Assembly: GCA_029747015.1 (NCBI GenBank)
Contig: JAKOGI010000001.1
Span: forward strand, 868,001 to 932,000
Source: Carnegiea gigantea
Taxonomy: Eukaryota; Streptophyta; Magnoliopsida; Caryophyllales; Cactaceae
Length of the DNA: 64,000 nucleotides
Direction of reading: 5' to 3'
Shown: positions 11,155 to 24,069 of the stretch, one piece after another
Position numbering within the stretch: position 1 is the first letter of the stretch
How the letters are laid out: every line of letters begins with the position of its first letter
The notes under the pieces: model-generated
Databases searched by the model: none
What the model was told of the DNA's origin: nothing
Seen by the model: only the letters and a program-made list of their open reading frames with translations
Position numbers and translations under genes: made by a program

Positions 11155-11590
11155 TGTATTCGACAACAGCGTTTTGGGTAGGTTTTAGCGTTTTGACTAG
11201 GGTAATACACTAATTAGTTAATTTTTAGTGTTCAGTAAACTAATATTTTGACTAACATGTCAATTGTCAAGTAGCGTTTAGAGTTTTAAGCAGCACTTTT
11301 GAAAAGCTAATAGTATCAACGTTTGACGCTTAAAAGTAGCGTTTCATATTTTTCAGCCAAAAAATATCCTTTAAAAATTTTAACTTTGGAAATTATCTAT
11401 ATTTTTTTATGTCAATTTACAATAATCAGCTAGCGTAACAGCTAAATTTGCCAAACACATTAGTTTTAACCGCTAATCTAAACAACTATATGCTAACAGC
11501 TAAATTAGAATCGCTATCTGCTATCTAAACAGCTATCCGTTACCTGAACCGTTATCCACTATTTAAACAGCTGATTTGCCGAACAAGGCC
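11151..11590. mobile_element. Second MITE abutting copy 1
   Basis: Left end GGCCTGTATTCGACAACAGC; right end, read inwards, GGCCTTGTTCGGCAAATCAGC. The interior has subterminal AACAGCTA and TAGCGTTT motifs but otherwise differs from copy 1, so this is a related subfamily. Its first four bases (GGCC) are also the last four of copy 1. Confidence 0.65.
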
Positions 11591-14457
11591 TTAATAAATA
11601 AATTTATTCGTAACATCTAATTCAGTTTAAACTTTTTGTTTGAACTATGACACAATGTTTTCATTTTGTCTAATTTTTTTTAAAGTTTAATTAAAGTCTC
11701 TTTGATGCAATAATTACCAAGGCAACTTTAGGGTATTCAAACCCACCATCTATAATTGGTCAATTATTTAATTAAATTTTGTAGGAAATTTGAAGGGTAA
11801 CCACTAACCCACAAGGTTTTCGTCCCCGGGAGAGGGTTAGCGAGTCTCCACATTGCCCATTTGGCCTAGCGGACTTGTACAATTCTACTTCAACTATCCT
11901 TGGATATCTCTAGTGAGATGACATGGGTTACGCCCAAAACATCTCTATAAAAAAAAAATTGAGGAAGTCTATAATTTTTAATACTGCACGAAAATTGTGG
12001 AGAAAAACTTAATTATCTAGTTTTAGTGATGTATATCTCGTCTCCTTTTCAGCTAGTTTGTAAATATCAGTAACTTCATTTATTTAGGCTGTCGTAAATC
12101 ATTAAGATAAGATAAAACATAAACTTTTGTAATTTTAGACTTCTCACATATCATGGAATTCTCATTAAAAACTTGTCATTTATGCAACATATCTTGAAGG
12201 ACAAGAAACGTGTGCCTTTTGTATTTTTTATATATTCAAAATGACTGGACAAATTCATCGATATCAGTCAAAAGTGAAAATTTAAAAATTTATCTAAAAT
12301 TTATGAATGAACTCTGAAAATTGCCAAGCAGCTCTAACCTCAATTTATAAAACTCTTTGAAAATTGGGATCTAAGTTAAAAAATTGCTGTGACGTAGTAA
12401 ACTACAAGAGCCTAGCAGGTTCTAAAAATGGCATGAATGAGATGGTGTTTCAATATCATAAAAATTAACAGGACAAAAGATTAGATTACGTGGTCACGTC
12501 ACTTGAAAAAAAGAACACAAATTTTTAAACATGCATTTGACTTTTTGGGATGGAGATTAGAAATCTCTTTCAACAAATTTTACCAACGGAAAAAGAGCAA
12601 ACATTTCTTCCTCCTTCCTTTTTTTTTTTTTTTTTTGAAATTTGTTGTCTCTTCTCTTTATTTTTCTTTGGATTTCAAGAGTAGTGAAAATTAATAATAC
12701 GATCTTAATAAGTATCTTCTAATAGTTCGACATTTAAGGATATTTATTTTTAATAGTATAACTGTTATTTTAAATTGTATGTTTTAGATAATTTGAACTT
12801 CAAAATGAATTTAATTACTTTGAATTTCATATATTTGTGTTATTTTAATTGGGGTATCATTTAAAATTCTCTAAAAGATACAGTCTAAAATTATCATATA
12901 CAACTAAAAATAAATATCCTTAAAATTTAGAATACTGAAGGTTGTTTTCTAAAGTCAAAATTACTAGTTTCTATCACCCTCAAAGTTTTGAATTATTATA
13001 CTCCAAAAATCATTTTTCTTTTAATCCAACTCTTCACTTTATTAAAACATGAACAGCCCAACATGGATGGTTTCATTGCATTACAAGTTTAACAACGTCA
13101 ACTGAAAACAATTGTTCTCATTCTTTCTTTTTCTTACTCTGTCATCAATTTCATATTGTTTAAGTTTGCGTTGATCAAAAGAAAAAGGATTGACATAGGA
13201 ATTTTTTTCAAAAAAATTTTTTTTTGAAAAAATAAATTTGTATGTCATATTATATTCAAAGTTAGTACTTCATTTGCGTATGGCTTTTGATTACCTGATC
13301 TTCATCATTGTATAACCTTTTGTTCACAATCCAAGACATGGGACTGAACTAATTACCAATTGACAGAGGTATACATAATATAAAAAACAAAGGTATATTT
13401 GTCAAATAAAAATATAAAAAAGAAACAACAAATTAACACAATTAATATTATTTACTGCTATAAGCAATATGTATTCAGTTAACTAATTTTATATAGCACT
13501 GTGTATAAATCATAATAAAATCAAAGAAATAAGCTACTTTGTTCTCGCACACTGTGTGCAAATCACGCTGTCTTGGAGGGCAATTAAAAAGTCGATTCTT
13601 TTGTCATTTTTTATTGGTACGAGATGTCAAATATTTTAAGAAATGATACGTCATTGCAGTTATTTCTAACAGATGTTGAATTTTAATTTCTAAAAAATCT
13701 CTTTGAGGCTTAATTTTCAAGGGCATTGTTTCATCTGTTGCGATATATCTATATATTTTTGCTTCATTTTAATTAAACGGATACACAAATATCCATATAA
13801 ACAGTATTTAACCTCAACCCTATCAATTGAATTTATTAACACTCATTCTAAGTAACTTTCTAATATTAATGCACAACAATATCAGCTTGGTGCATAAAGT
13901 CGTATCCAATATAAGAGTTAATTAAATGATTAGGTTAATGTGCTTAGAATTCACCGTGGGTTATTGAGAAATTCTACAAGATTCCAGAACATTAAAATTT
14001 GATGATGCAGCAAGGGCAAAGGACTCCGTGTGGTGTACGGTGTACTCATTCCACGGACAGTCAGAGCTTCAACACACAACACAGCACAACACGGTCAAGT
14101 CAACAACATGGAACCCCTCGCCTCGATGACAATCGATACCCTTCTATTTTTTTGTTTTTAATTGCTAAAGACCCTTTTAATATATTTGATTAAAGATTAA
14201 ATCTTTGAATTAATCCTGCAATCGTCCGTACTAATCCACCAGAAAATTGATGAAAAACAAGCGGGGAGCTCAGAGAAAACAGTAAAGAGGACACCTTTCT
14301 GCCCGTTAACGCCGCTCTGTCTCTCTCTCTTTCTCTCTCTCTGAGGAGCAAGCTCAAGAAAACATCTTTCTAAAAACATTGGGAAATTGAGTAGATGAGT
14401 ACAGCGACTTGAGTACTGGGTTTGTCACCCGCCAATCTCTTTCTTGTTGTGGAGAAA
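11591..14457. other. Intergenic region and promoter/5' UTR of the sulfotransferase-like gene
   Basis: The region is mostly AT-rich sequence without coding potential. A more GC-rich patch at 11800-11940 (TCCCCGGGAGAGGGTTAGCG) is compositionally different and may be a repeat fragment. A CT-rich tract at 14318-14342 lies about 115 bp upstream of the ATG, as is common in plant 5' UTRs. I did not find a distinct TATA box that I would defend. Confidence 0.35.
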
Positions 14458-17400
14458 ATGGCAGAGGATCTCTGTTCTTTCAGCAAGGTAACCCATTTGA
14501 TTTCTGAGATAACCCTCTTTCTTGCTTTTTTTTTTTCTTGTTGATTTTTGCTATTCTAGTTTTGGGTTAGCTTTTCTGTTCAAATACTGTGGTGGGTTGT
14601 TGTTAGACTGTGTTCTTTTTGATCGCTTCCCTTGTTTCTGACTATGGGATGAAATGCTTATTTTTTGGTGTACTTTGGATTTACTGGCTGAGATTCTTTT
14701 ATTGGCTCTTTTATCAGCGGTAGATGAATCTGGTTTTGGAGATTTTAACTAAGATAGGTTTTATATGGTGGGGTAGTCAACACAAAAAAAAAAAAAAAAA
14801 GGAAATGAGATTGCTGCTTGGTTGATGATAGATTTGCTTCTTTTCTCATTGCTGTGGTTTGGATATAACTAATTAAAGTTGAAATCTTTTCTACATTATG
14901 TTGAATCTGCTCAATGGATGTTGAATTTGTGTTATCTGGGTCCAATGGATCTACTTCCTCTTTGCTGCATTCTGGGTTCTGGAAAGTTCACTTTGGTAAA
15001 GTTCATGTAATTTGGGTAAATGTTTCTAATAATTTCGAAGTTCATTTGTAAAGTTCATTTAGTTTGGGTAACTGGTTCCAATAATTTCAAACTTTACTCG
15101 TAAAGTCCATGTAATTTGGGTAAATGGTTCTGATGATTTCAGTGGTCGTGCTTTAAATGTAATGGCCATATAATCGTGCTATCTTTCATTCGCAGACTTG
15201 CTATCCTTGTTTTAAGCTGTATTTGGCATCATCTCTTTCTGCATTTGCTCATTCCGTCAGGAAAAAAAGCTAATTCCTATTGTTTTGAACAAACTGTTGG
15301 TCTTATTTTCTTTGTGTTAAAATTGCATGTTGTAGTTCTATGCCATTGATTGGTCAGATACTGACCCACAAGCTGCAATCTCATGTTGAGTTTCCTGGTT
15401 AACAAATGGGGTATTTTGTGGATCACAGGATACTTTCATTATAAAGCTTCCAAAAGCATCTCCCTTGATATTAAGGATGACATTACTAGTGATTGCTACA
15501 GTCTGTGGAGTATATATTTGTTCAATCTGTCTAAAACAGATCAGCAGGCAAACTATGTCTAGCATTGAAGTTATTGGTACGCCCTGTTGTAATTTAAGGT
15601 CCAAAAATTTGGAGGATCGCTACCTGCATTATCCACAGCCCGAATCATTTAACAGGTGATAAAGAATTACTTTGGCAATGCTCTGTGCATACTTGACCTG
15701 GATTATGAGTTGATGTTCTCCTTTGTTGCCTAGGGCTGAATGTGCTGGAAATCCGGTTCGATTCTTTGTTATCATATCAATGCAACGATCAGGGAGTGGA
15801 TGGTTCGAGACGTTGTTAAACAGTCATATTAATGTGAGCTCTAATGGTGAAATATTCTCTATCAAAGACAGGAGAGACAACATCTCCTCTATAATTAAGA
15901 CTCTTGACAGAGTCTACAACTTGGATTGGCTCAGTAGTGCTTCAAAGAATGAATGCTCTGCTGCTGTTGGCTTAAAGTGGATGCTCAATCAGGTAAAGGA
16001 GCTAGAAATTAATGTTGATGTTAATCTTGCTTGTGTGGTGCTATGCGTTCATTTTATCCTTACAGTTCTGTGTATGTACTCAAGTATAAAAAGTTAAAAA
16101 CTGATATGATTCTTGACCAAGAGTTCAACTTGATTATTGTGATTTGTGAAGCATTAATGTTTGAATGCTTTTCCTATCAAGGAGCAATTGTAGGGTTAAC
16201 AGTTGAGGTTGCGTGCTTTGACAGCTTTGGCCTCTTACACCTTATTGCAGGGGAGTTGTCTTAGAAGAGGCACTCTGGTGATTGTATGGCAGAATATAAT
16301 GGTCTTTTTTGGGGGGGGGGGGGGGGCCTTCACACTGTATGCTTATGATGCATTAATACGTTTTTTCCTGACATGTCACCGGGGGGGGGGGGAGTTGAAG
16401 GAAAGAGAACACCAAAGCATAGAAAACAATTCTTTCTTGTTTGCATCCTCTGAGTTTCGCTGAATGCCTTTCCACGAACTACTCTTTTATTCGTTGGTAC
16501 AAAGGAATTTGTAGGTTGATAGTTAAGGACATGATGCTCCTATTGTGTGCACTTTTGCAGGTATTTGTAAAAGATGAAATTTTCTAGTTTGAAGTACCCA
16601 AACTAAGTTACTTAACTGCTGATTATGTAAGCAGGAATCATGAGTAAGTGTCAATTATTACGTCAGAATTTTGAATTTGCATTTCCTTGGTGGGAATATG
16701 GTGCTGATGGGTGTAGGAAATGTTCCTTAAATTCTGGAGTTGGTAAGAGTTAGCTTGACAAATGGAATGCACTAGTAAAGAAATACAATACACTAATCCT
16801 AGAGACAGTTTGAAATAGACGGTGGTACAGATGTTTAGTGCTCCAGGTGCTTACATGATGGAAATCCCGTATCCAACTTCATTTGAGTATGAAACATATA
16901 AATAGCGTCTTCTTTCCCATGCCAATGCACAAATAACAAGCTGACTAATGATTAGTGATAGTAAGTGAATTTTTTCACACTTTTGAGAATGGGTAAGCAT
17001 GAATCAGGGTTAAGGCCAATGGGGGGAAAACAAACGTATGTACATTTTTTTCATTGCAAGCGGAAAGGCAGTGAAACATAATAAGAGTGACATTTGATGG
17101 AGAACACCATTAGTTTGGAATTTTTTTTTGGGGGGGGGGGGGAATAATCTGTAGTTTAAAAATAATACCCATAGTGTACTCACAGCATGCGTAGCTTCAA
17201 AACAGTTTTTGTTGCTTAAAAATATGAATAATACAGGACTAATTACCCTACATACACAGCTAAATCACAAAACGAACCTCAATCTAGCGAAATATGCCGT
17301 TTTTGGGCAAAAAACAAGGTGGTTTGGGTTGGAGCATAGTATGAAGAAAATCTTGATGAGGATGGTTATGAAGAAGCTAATATCCCCCTAGTTGCGTAAG

Positions 17401-18246
17401 CAGAGTGCTAATGTTAAAGTTCAGATTATTGCAGTTGATACCTCAAGTTTACATTGATGGTCCAGTCTTCCTATTTAATATTAATGAGGAACAATTTAAG
17501 CCAAAAGGATAATAATTTTGTGACTTATACCATTGGTTTTGAATTTTTTTTTTTTTTAAAAAAAGGAAGCTAGGAATTACATTGGTAGCTAATCTAAATA
17601 TAATTACAACAATCTTGCTGTCTTATATGGTGGCATGGGTCATGAGAATAATGTCGCTTTGGAGGGTTGTGTTTTGATGATGCACAAAGCAGTCAAAGTC
17701 AAAACTAGGATGATGGAGAAGATCACCTAATACTCATGATTTTGAGAAAAACTAGATCATTGGTACCTAATTACTCAGCCAAAACCTCATCTAACATGTG
17801 ATAACCAGTTTTTGACTTGATTCTGAAATGAACTGATCCCAATTTTTTCCCTACCTCATCTAGACATTTCTTTGATAAAGTTGTTAGATAATTTATACCT
17901 GATATAACCCGAGTTTGAAATGACACCAAGAGATATCCAGTTTTTAGATCCAAATTTAACCTAACCGGAAAGGTTAATTGGCTCAACTAAAATATAGTGG
18001 ATGCACTTCCTGAGAAGGATAAGCAGATCTAGATGGCTTGCCATTCTCTGTGTAGAAAGTATTGCGGACTTAATCTCTTTGTATACGTCTCTTGAACAGA
18101 AGCAAGCTAGCCGCTCTTTGTGGGTAGAACATATTGCCAATATGACCTCTTTGTGCCCACGTCCTACCATCCTACGCCTAAATTTTCTCATTAGAATGTA
18201 TCTGCCTTCCGCTGAACGCCTCTCCTCCCAGCCCTCCACCCCCTCC

Positions 18247-18277
<31 letters not shown>

Positions 18278-19978
18278 GAAACCTAGGACCTGTACAGAGG
18301 GTGTTCACTTTTATTACCAGCTTAAAATTCTTCATCTTCTCCAGCAGAATCTCCCTTTCAGTGAGAAATTTCTGCTGCTACTGGGAGGTAGGAAATGCTG
18401 CAGAATGGCAGTTGCTTTCTGAGCTCTGCTTATTTGGCTCAGTCAGCTATTGTGCTTGAGCAACCTTTTCCTTTTCTAATTGAGGGGACTGAAGTAGAAT
18501 CTCCTCTACTTTTTGTTGTGAATAAGAGGCCTTGCCTTTCAAATCTGCAGTCTCATGGATACATTGTCTATGCAAACTGTTAAGAGGAGTATGCGCACAC
18601 ATTACAACAACCCACCTCCCCCTTCGAAAGAAAGAAAATAAAGAAAAAGAAAAGGGAAAAGGAAAAGAATTGGAGGGTAAAACCTTGGTGGGCCTTTAAG
18701 GTATTAGTTTGTTTTCATTCACCAGTGAATGCAATGTCATTTAACCTTACGCCCATTGTGGTCTTGACCATTTTGATTGTCCTTCACTAATTTTTGGGTG
18801 GTTATCTCTCTGTAAGATTTAAAACATGGCTAGTAGCCTGGGAGCTCGGACATGCCTCTCATTGTTGAGCATCACCACCCATTTGGTCCTGTGTATTTTA
18901 TTTGCTGCAGAGTGATGCCGTCATTATGTCAGAAATGGGTAGATTCTGATTTATGTATGATTTGTACATAGGATACCCTAATGGAATTGCTGCCACGGTT
19001 AACAGGAGGCTTGCTGTATGTTCCTTTCTTTAATTCTTTTGCATGGCTTATCTCTACTCTCCTGGAAGGCCATGTAAAACAATGAAACTGGTTTTCTAGA
19101 GGGTTGTCGACTCAGGTTACCAACTTTGAAATTTCAGGGACTGATGGGCTACCCCGAAGAGATTGCAGAATACTTTAACAGAAGGGGGGTCTCTGCAATC
19201 TTTCTGTTCCGAAGAAATCTGCTGAGGCGAATGGTTTCCGTGCTAGCAAATTCGTTTGATCGCTATGCTAAGTTATTAAATGGAACTCACAAATCTCATG
19301 TACATTCTCCAGATGAGGTCTGAGCCTATCTCCTCATCTATACCTAATTCGTAGGTGATGTGATGCTTATCTGAAGCTGATCTTTTGTAGGCGGAGACGC
19401 TGTCAAAGTACAAGCCTTTCATCAATTCCACATCATTAATATCTAATCTCCAAGAAGCAGAACTGAAGATGAGCCAGGCTTTAGCATCCTTCAACAAGAC
19501 CCGGCATATTATTGTTTACTATGAAGATCTTATCAAGAATCGAACTGTAAGAACAGATCGAGTCAAATTGTGTTCTTCCAACTGCTCTCAAAAAAATGCA
19601 AACATTTTTGTCCTTCAACTCCATGCAAATGTCTGTCCTTTAAGCTCACTATCTGAGTATTGCCTACTATCTTGTTTGTTTTTGTGAATTCTTGTATGAA
19701 TTTTATGATAAGTGTTCAAATCTTGAACCATTTGTTATCACATAATAAGAAGAGCCAGGCCTGTAACTTTTCTGCTTACATTTCTCCGCCTTTCCCTCCA
19801 TATTTTGCAGAAACTGGTGGACATTCAGGACTTTCTTGGGGTACCTCGAATGCCCTTAACAAGCCGGCAAGTAAAAATACACAGAGGCCCGCTGTGGGAG
19901 CATATCAAGAACTGGGATGATGTGAACAAGACGCTCCATGGAACGGCCTATGAAAGGTTCCTTCATGCTGACTATTGA
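14458..19978 (+). CDS. Plant P-loop sulfotransferase-like protein (NodH-type), membrane-anchored, six exons
   Basis: Spliced model: 14458-14487, 15429-15655, 15734-15992, 19138-19317, 19391-19546, 19811-19978. All introns are GT-AG and all phases agree, giving 339 aa. Residues 27-46 (MTLLVIATVCGVYICSICLK) form one hydrophobic segment without an N-terminal cleavage site, so a type II signal anchor with a Golgi lumenal domain is likely. Residues 101-111 (SMQRSGSGWFE) match the 5'-phosphosulfate-binding loop of sulfotransferases, and IFLFRRNLLRRMVSVLAN (193-210) matches the 3'-phosphate-binding region, so PAPS should be the sulfate donor. The acceptor is unknown. The family is the plant group annotated as nodulation protein H-like / P-loop NTPase (Arabidopsis At2g15730 type), and the length agrees. 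Intron 3 is unusually long (3.1 kb) and carries homopolymer tracts. The model looks intact. Confidence 0.85.
14997..15141 (+). repeat. 52-bp tandem repeat in intron 1 (about 2.8 copies)
   Basis: Copies begin at 14997, 15049 and 15101, each starting TAAAGTYCATKTARTTTGGG and ending in an 'aataatttc' segment; the third is partial. The copies differ at several positions, so the expansion is not very recent. Confidence 0.8.
16311..17142 (+). repeat. Poly-G tracts in intron 3 of the sulfotransferase-like gene
   Basis: Runs of 16 G (16311-16326, preceded by T6), 12 G (16381-16392) and 13 G (17130-17142, preceded by T9). Such runs are prone to slippage and sequencing error, and G runs can favour quadruplex formation when close together. 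Confidence 0.8.
18245..18277 (+). repeat. C23-A10 homopolymer junction in intron 3
   Basis: A run of 23 C is followed immediately by 10 A. An open frame reads through it (Pro-rich then Lys), but it is intronic by the gene model and its composition comes only from the homopolymers. Confidence 0.85.
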
Positions 19979-20960
19979 GCAACCATCCACCGACTGACTT
20001 TGCACTGGTGTAAATAATGCTGATTCTTCGTATAGCAGAAGGCAGGAAGCGTGAAGTGGATGCCGAAGGCATGAAGCTTCCTTGTTGATTTAACCTATTT
20101 GTCAAAGAACAGGTGCAGCTCATATTTTCCTTGTCATCTTTCACCAATGTTATTATATCGCCCTACTGGAGCAAGTGAGCAAGGAGTGTGTAATGTTATG
20201 GAGTTAGGGAACTTCTTGTGTTCCAAGATTATTTTAAGTAGGAAGATAGTGTTGTGCAAATGATGCTGGGGGTTGTTCCCTGGTTTTTGGGCTTGAATTG
20301 ATTTTATCATTGGGTGAGGCTGCTTACCTCTAACCCTGGTGCAACCTGCCCTTCATACAGTTTGGTTTCATCAATTTTTGGTTTGAGATGTGAATCGGCT
20401 TGAAATGTAATGGCAAAAACTGGCTTAAAGTTCAATCTAACTATTTAAGAAAGTGTATGATGTTGTGTACACAGGGTGCTAAAAGCCAAGAACTATGAAG
20501 AAATTCATGTTTGCTTCTTTTCAATGTTCTCTTGTGCTCCCCAGTGTGCTTGGTATGTCGATAGCATGATTTGTTACCCCTTTAGTCGACAGCACTTCCT
20601 TTTACTGTTGAGTCATGGGCATTGATTCGGGCACTTCAAGAACAATATGTACGAATAGAGTTCATGGGGGTTCAAATTGAATGGAAAATACGTCAACATG
20701 GACTGTCCAATGATCCTATTCGCAACCTTCCACGGCTTGATTCATTATAGCACAAAGCGTCTAGCTACAAGGATGTTACATGCTGTTAAGCTCGATTCTC
20801 ATATCAGCAGAGGCTAAACCATTCCATTCATTTCTGAAGCACATCCCGGAAGCTTTACAACACGTCGAATATCAGGAGTGCCGCTGCGCTTTCAACCAAT
20901 TACTCTCCCAAACCATCTTTATAACATGAATCTACAGTGCTTTGATGATCTGTAATGCAC
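19979..20960. other. 3' UTR and downstream flank of the sulfotransferase-like gene
   Basis: T/G-rich sequence follows the TGA at 19976-19978 and fits a 3' UTR to about 20450. The remaining sequence to the retrotransposon target site at 20961 has no recognisable gene. Confidence 0.4.
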
Positions 20961-20965
20961 ACACA

Positions 20966-22272
20966 TGTTAAAGAAAAACAGACTTTTAATATTTATAAAC
21001 CTTAAGTGCAAGGTGCATCGTTAAGTACTCGGGGTGTCATCCGCAGAGAGTTGTGTTTCCCAGTACCAGAACTAACTAAAGCGTCTCAAGTTAGGAAGAG
21101 CAAACAGGGATGGAAAACAGAACTAAACTACCAAAAGAAACAAAAGACTTTGATTATGATTAAACCTGAGACAAACCAACTTATCAAGTCAACCCTTAAC
21201 CTTCCCAAGTTACGCTAGTGTTCAGAGATGATCGGTTGCATCATTAGAGATCACCCAAGCCCTCTCTCAAGGGTTGAAGGCTACTTTAATTGTTCTAACC
21301 ACCTATTTTCATGGGATTTGCGCAATTAAACTACAAGGTTGACAACCCTTGACCTAGTTTGCGACCGAGACTATTTTCATGTTTGAATCCCGGCTGTTCT
21401 CTCTACGCACACTAGACAATTAACCTCACCTTTCAGCCTAAATTAATTGCCACTAAACACTGATGAAAGCTCTTTCAAGCATTTCATCGAATACTTGGTG
21501 GGCGTGAGAGGAAACCCAAAATTCTAGCATAAACAATAGGGGGTTAAGAGTCTAAACAACTTCAGTTAGCCATCACAAGGCTAATTACAATCAAAGAACG
21601 TAAATTTAATCAAAACTAAACATCTAAAAGCAAATCAAAACAAGAATTAACAAACTAGCAAAACAGGACAAGAAACATGAAATTCAAGAGAGAGAGAAGA
21701 GAAACTTAGCGATTAAACTGCGAAATCGAATCTTGCACAATGTATACAAAGATCTAATCTACATTATTCACCCCCTAATGGGGTTTTTAAGACTAACCTA
21801 AAACCTAGAAAAGACTAAAGAAAAAGTGCTATGGAGGAAAAAAAGGAAGAGCCTCCCCTGAAAACTGGTTGGAAAGTCACTTAAATAGTGCGACGGCGGC
21901 CGACGCACGGCCGACCGTGCACAGGTGCACGGGCACACGCATGGCCGTGTCCCCTGGGTGTGTTGTCCGTGCGTGGCTTCAGCCACTGCAGCACTGCCGT
22001 GTGTCCCGGTGCACGATTGTGCCTCTTCTGTTCCGCTTCTCTTGGTTCTCCGGGGACTTTATTCAACCTCTATTCTTCCTTGTATTCACCTCAAAATCTA
22101 TCCTTCTCATCAAAACCACAAGATTCCTCCTGTGAGTAAAGATAATTCAGATTGTAAGCATAATTGAATCCAAGAAGTTAAATTAGATCCTTTCTCATCT
22201 AGATTTGGTATAAAAATAGTGATAAATATGGATCAAATAAGGGTCAAAATGAGGTCAAATATAGGTGCAACA
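20966..22272 (-). repeat. LTR (3' LTR of the 20966-26603 element), 1307 bp
   Basis: Aligns throughout with 25279-26603, with scattered substitutions and one 18-bp length difference. It contains a GC-rich segment (21887-22020) of interleaved CACGG / CCGTG words such as CACGGCCGACCGTG, in contrast to the AT-rich remainder. Confidence 0.88.
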
Positions 22273-24069
22273 AATACCCCCACACCTACCTTTTGCTCAT
22301 CCTCGAGCAAAACGAAAATAAAAACTAAACTAAACAACTAATTTACTTTCGTAGGAATCACGGTTGCATTTAACATATGCAACAAGCCCTTTAAACCTCT
22401 TGGTTCCTCCAAGTGGACGAATGAGGTCTCGTGAGGGTTTGCAAAAGCACAAAATCTCAAAAACGAAAACAAAGAAAAGAGAAACAAAAATTGCAAAATA
22501 AAAATGACAAAATACAAAATATACATCGGGGTAAATTTTACACAATCGAATCAACCAAAACCCCCTAGGAACTCAAGTATCAGTCTGTACACAAGCATTA
22601 TATGCATTTCAGGACACATCATCCTAAAGAATGCATCCAGACATCGGCTTTTCACCCCACGATGCATAAGAACATTGAATCCATCCTGGTGCCTGGTGTG
22701 TAAGTGTATCATCACCCTAAGATTTTGGCTTACTAAAATCAAACTTAATTCCACTTAACTGACACAAGCTACCTTATTGATTTGCTAGCATGGAAAACAA
22801 GCTTCCCCAATAGCAATATTGTCTCAAAGGGTAGCACCCAGTAGCGCATGCCTCAAAGGGGTACTTGTCATTCCAAACTCTTTTCTCGCCCCCTTTTTCT
22901 TTTTCTTCTTCTTTGTCATTCCAAACTCTTGCCACGCCTTAAAGGGATACACCTAGTACCGCATGAGTTTGTTTTTGTTTTGTTTTTGTTTTTATTTTTG
23001 GAAAAGAGGTGCAAGTACATACAAAGATAATTGTACAGTAGACAAGTGGGAGAGCTAATCATGGAAGACTAAGAATGTAAGATAATGATAATACATAATT
23101 GAGGACTGGATTGCAAAATAACAATGAACTACTGGGGTTAGAACTGAGGCCTAAGATGACAGACTTGGAACGAATATCTATCATGCACATTATATTTATA
23201 TATGAGCTAATAGCCAAGGTACTGGAGATCAAGGTTGATCAAAATAGTACAAAACTCTCCTAAATCCATGAAAAAGGAAAAATTATACAAAAAAAGAGAA
23301 AAATTGAAAAATTTTCACAAAAATGAAAAATTTTCACAAAAAAAAGAATAAAAGGGTAGATGACCTTACCCCCACACCTAAATCTCACAATGTCCTCATT
23401 GAGAGCTGAGAGTCATCACCAACCACAAAACACACAAAAATAAAGAAAACAAAATCACACACAAGACACACAAAACAAAACAAACACACACAAGAACACG
23501 AAACCTGCACACATATACAAGCTAGCACACTCTCTCAAAAACACTCACCAAATCAAAAACCAGACCACACATATATACAAAACTAACCATCAAAAATAAA
23601 GATATACCAATCCATCAACACCACCAATCACAACACACAAATATCCACAAAAACACAAAAACGGTGATCATAGCCATCAATGGCTCAACAACACCCTAAA
23701 TTTCTCCTCAAAATGATCACCACAAAAGTACAATCCTAATATCCACAACTAAACAACAACAAAAACAGATAAAATAAAAAATAAAAAGAATGGGGGAAAA
23801 GTAAAAACGATTATACCAGGTCGGGTAATGAGTGTACCCAAACTATGCCACAGCGGCTTAAGGAGCATCAGCCACTCCTCGTCTCTCAAGATTCGAACTA
23901 TCAGTTCGGATGCCGTCAAAGCTCGTAAGAGCTTATCGTGTGTCTTTGTATGCATCTCAAAGGGATGTAAGTAAGAGAACACTAGTAAAGATGTAGCAAA
24001 TAGAGTTAGTGCCCTCTTAAACTTATCAAATGCCATAGAAGAATCGAAATAATAATCAAAGAAAGTGGT

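Noticed and set aside
18001..18459. 152-codon open frame with a proline run
   Set aside because: Lies inside intron 3 of the sulfotransferase-like gene; its Pro/Lys stretch is the C23-A10 homopolymer.
21869..22167. Overlapping GC-rich open frames in the LTR
   Set aside because: They occur in several frames and both strands because the CACGG/CCGTG island lacks stops; the same frames recur in the partner LTR.
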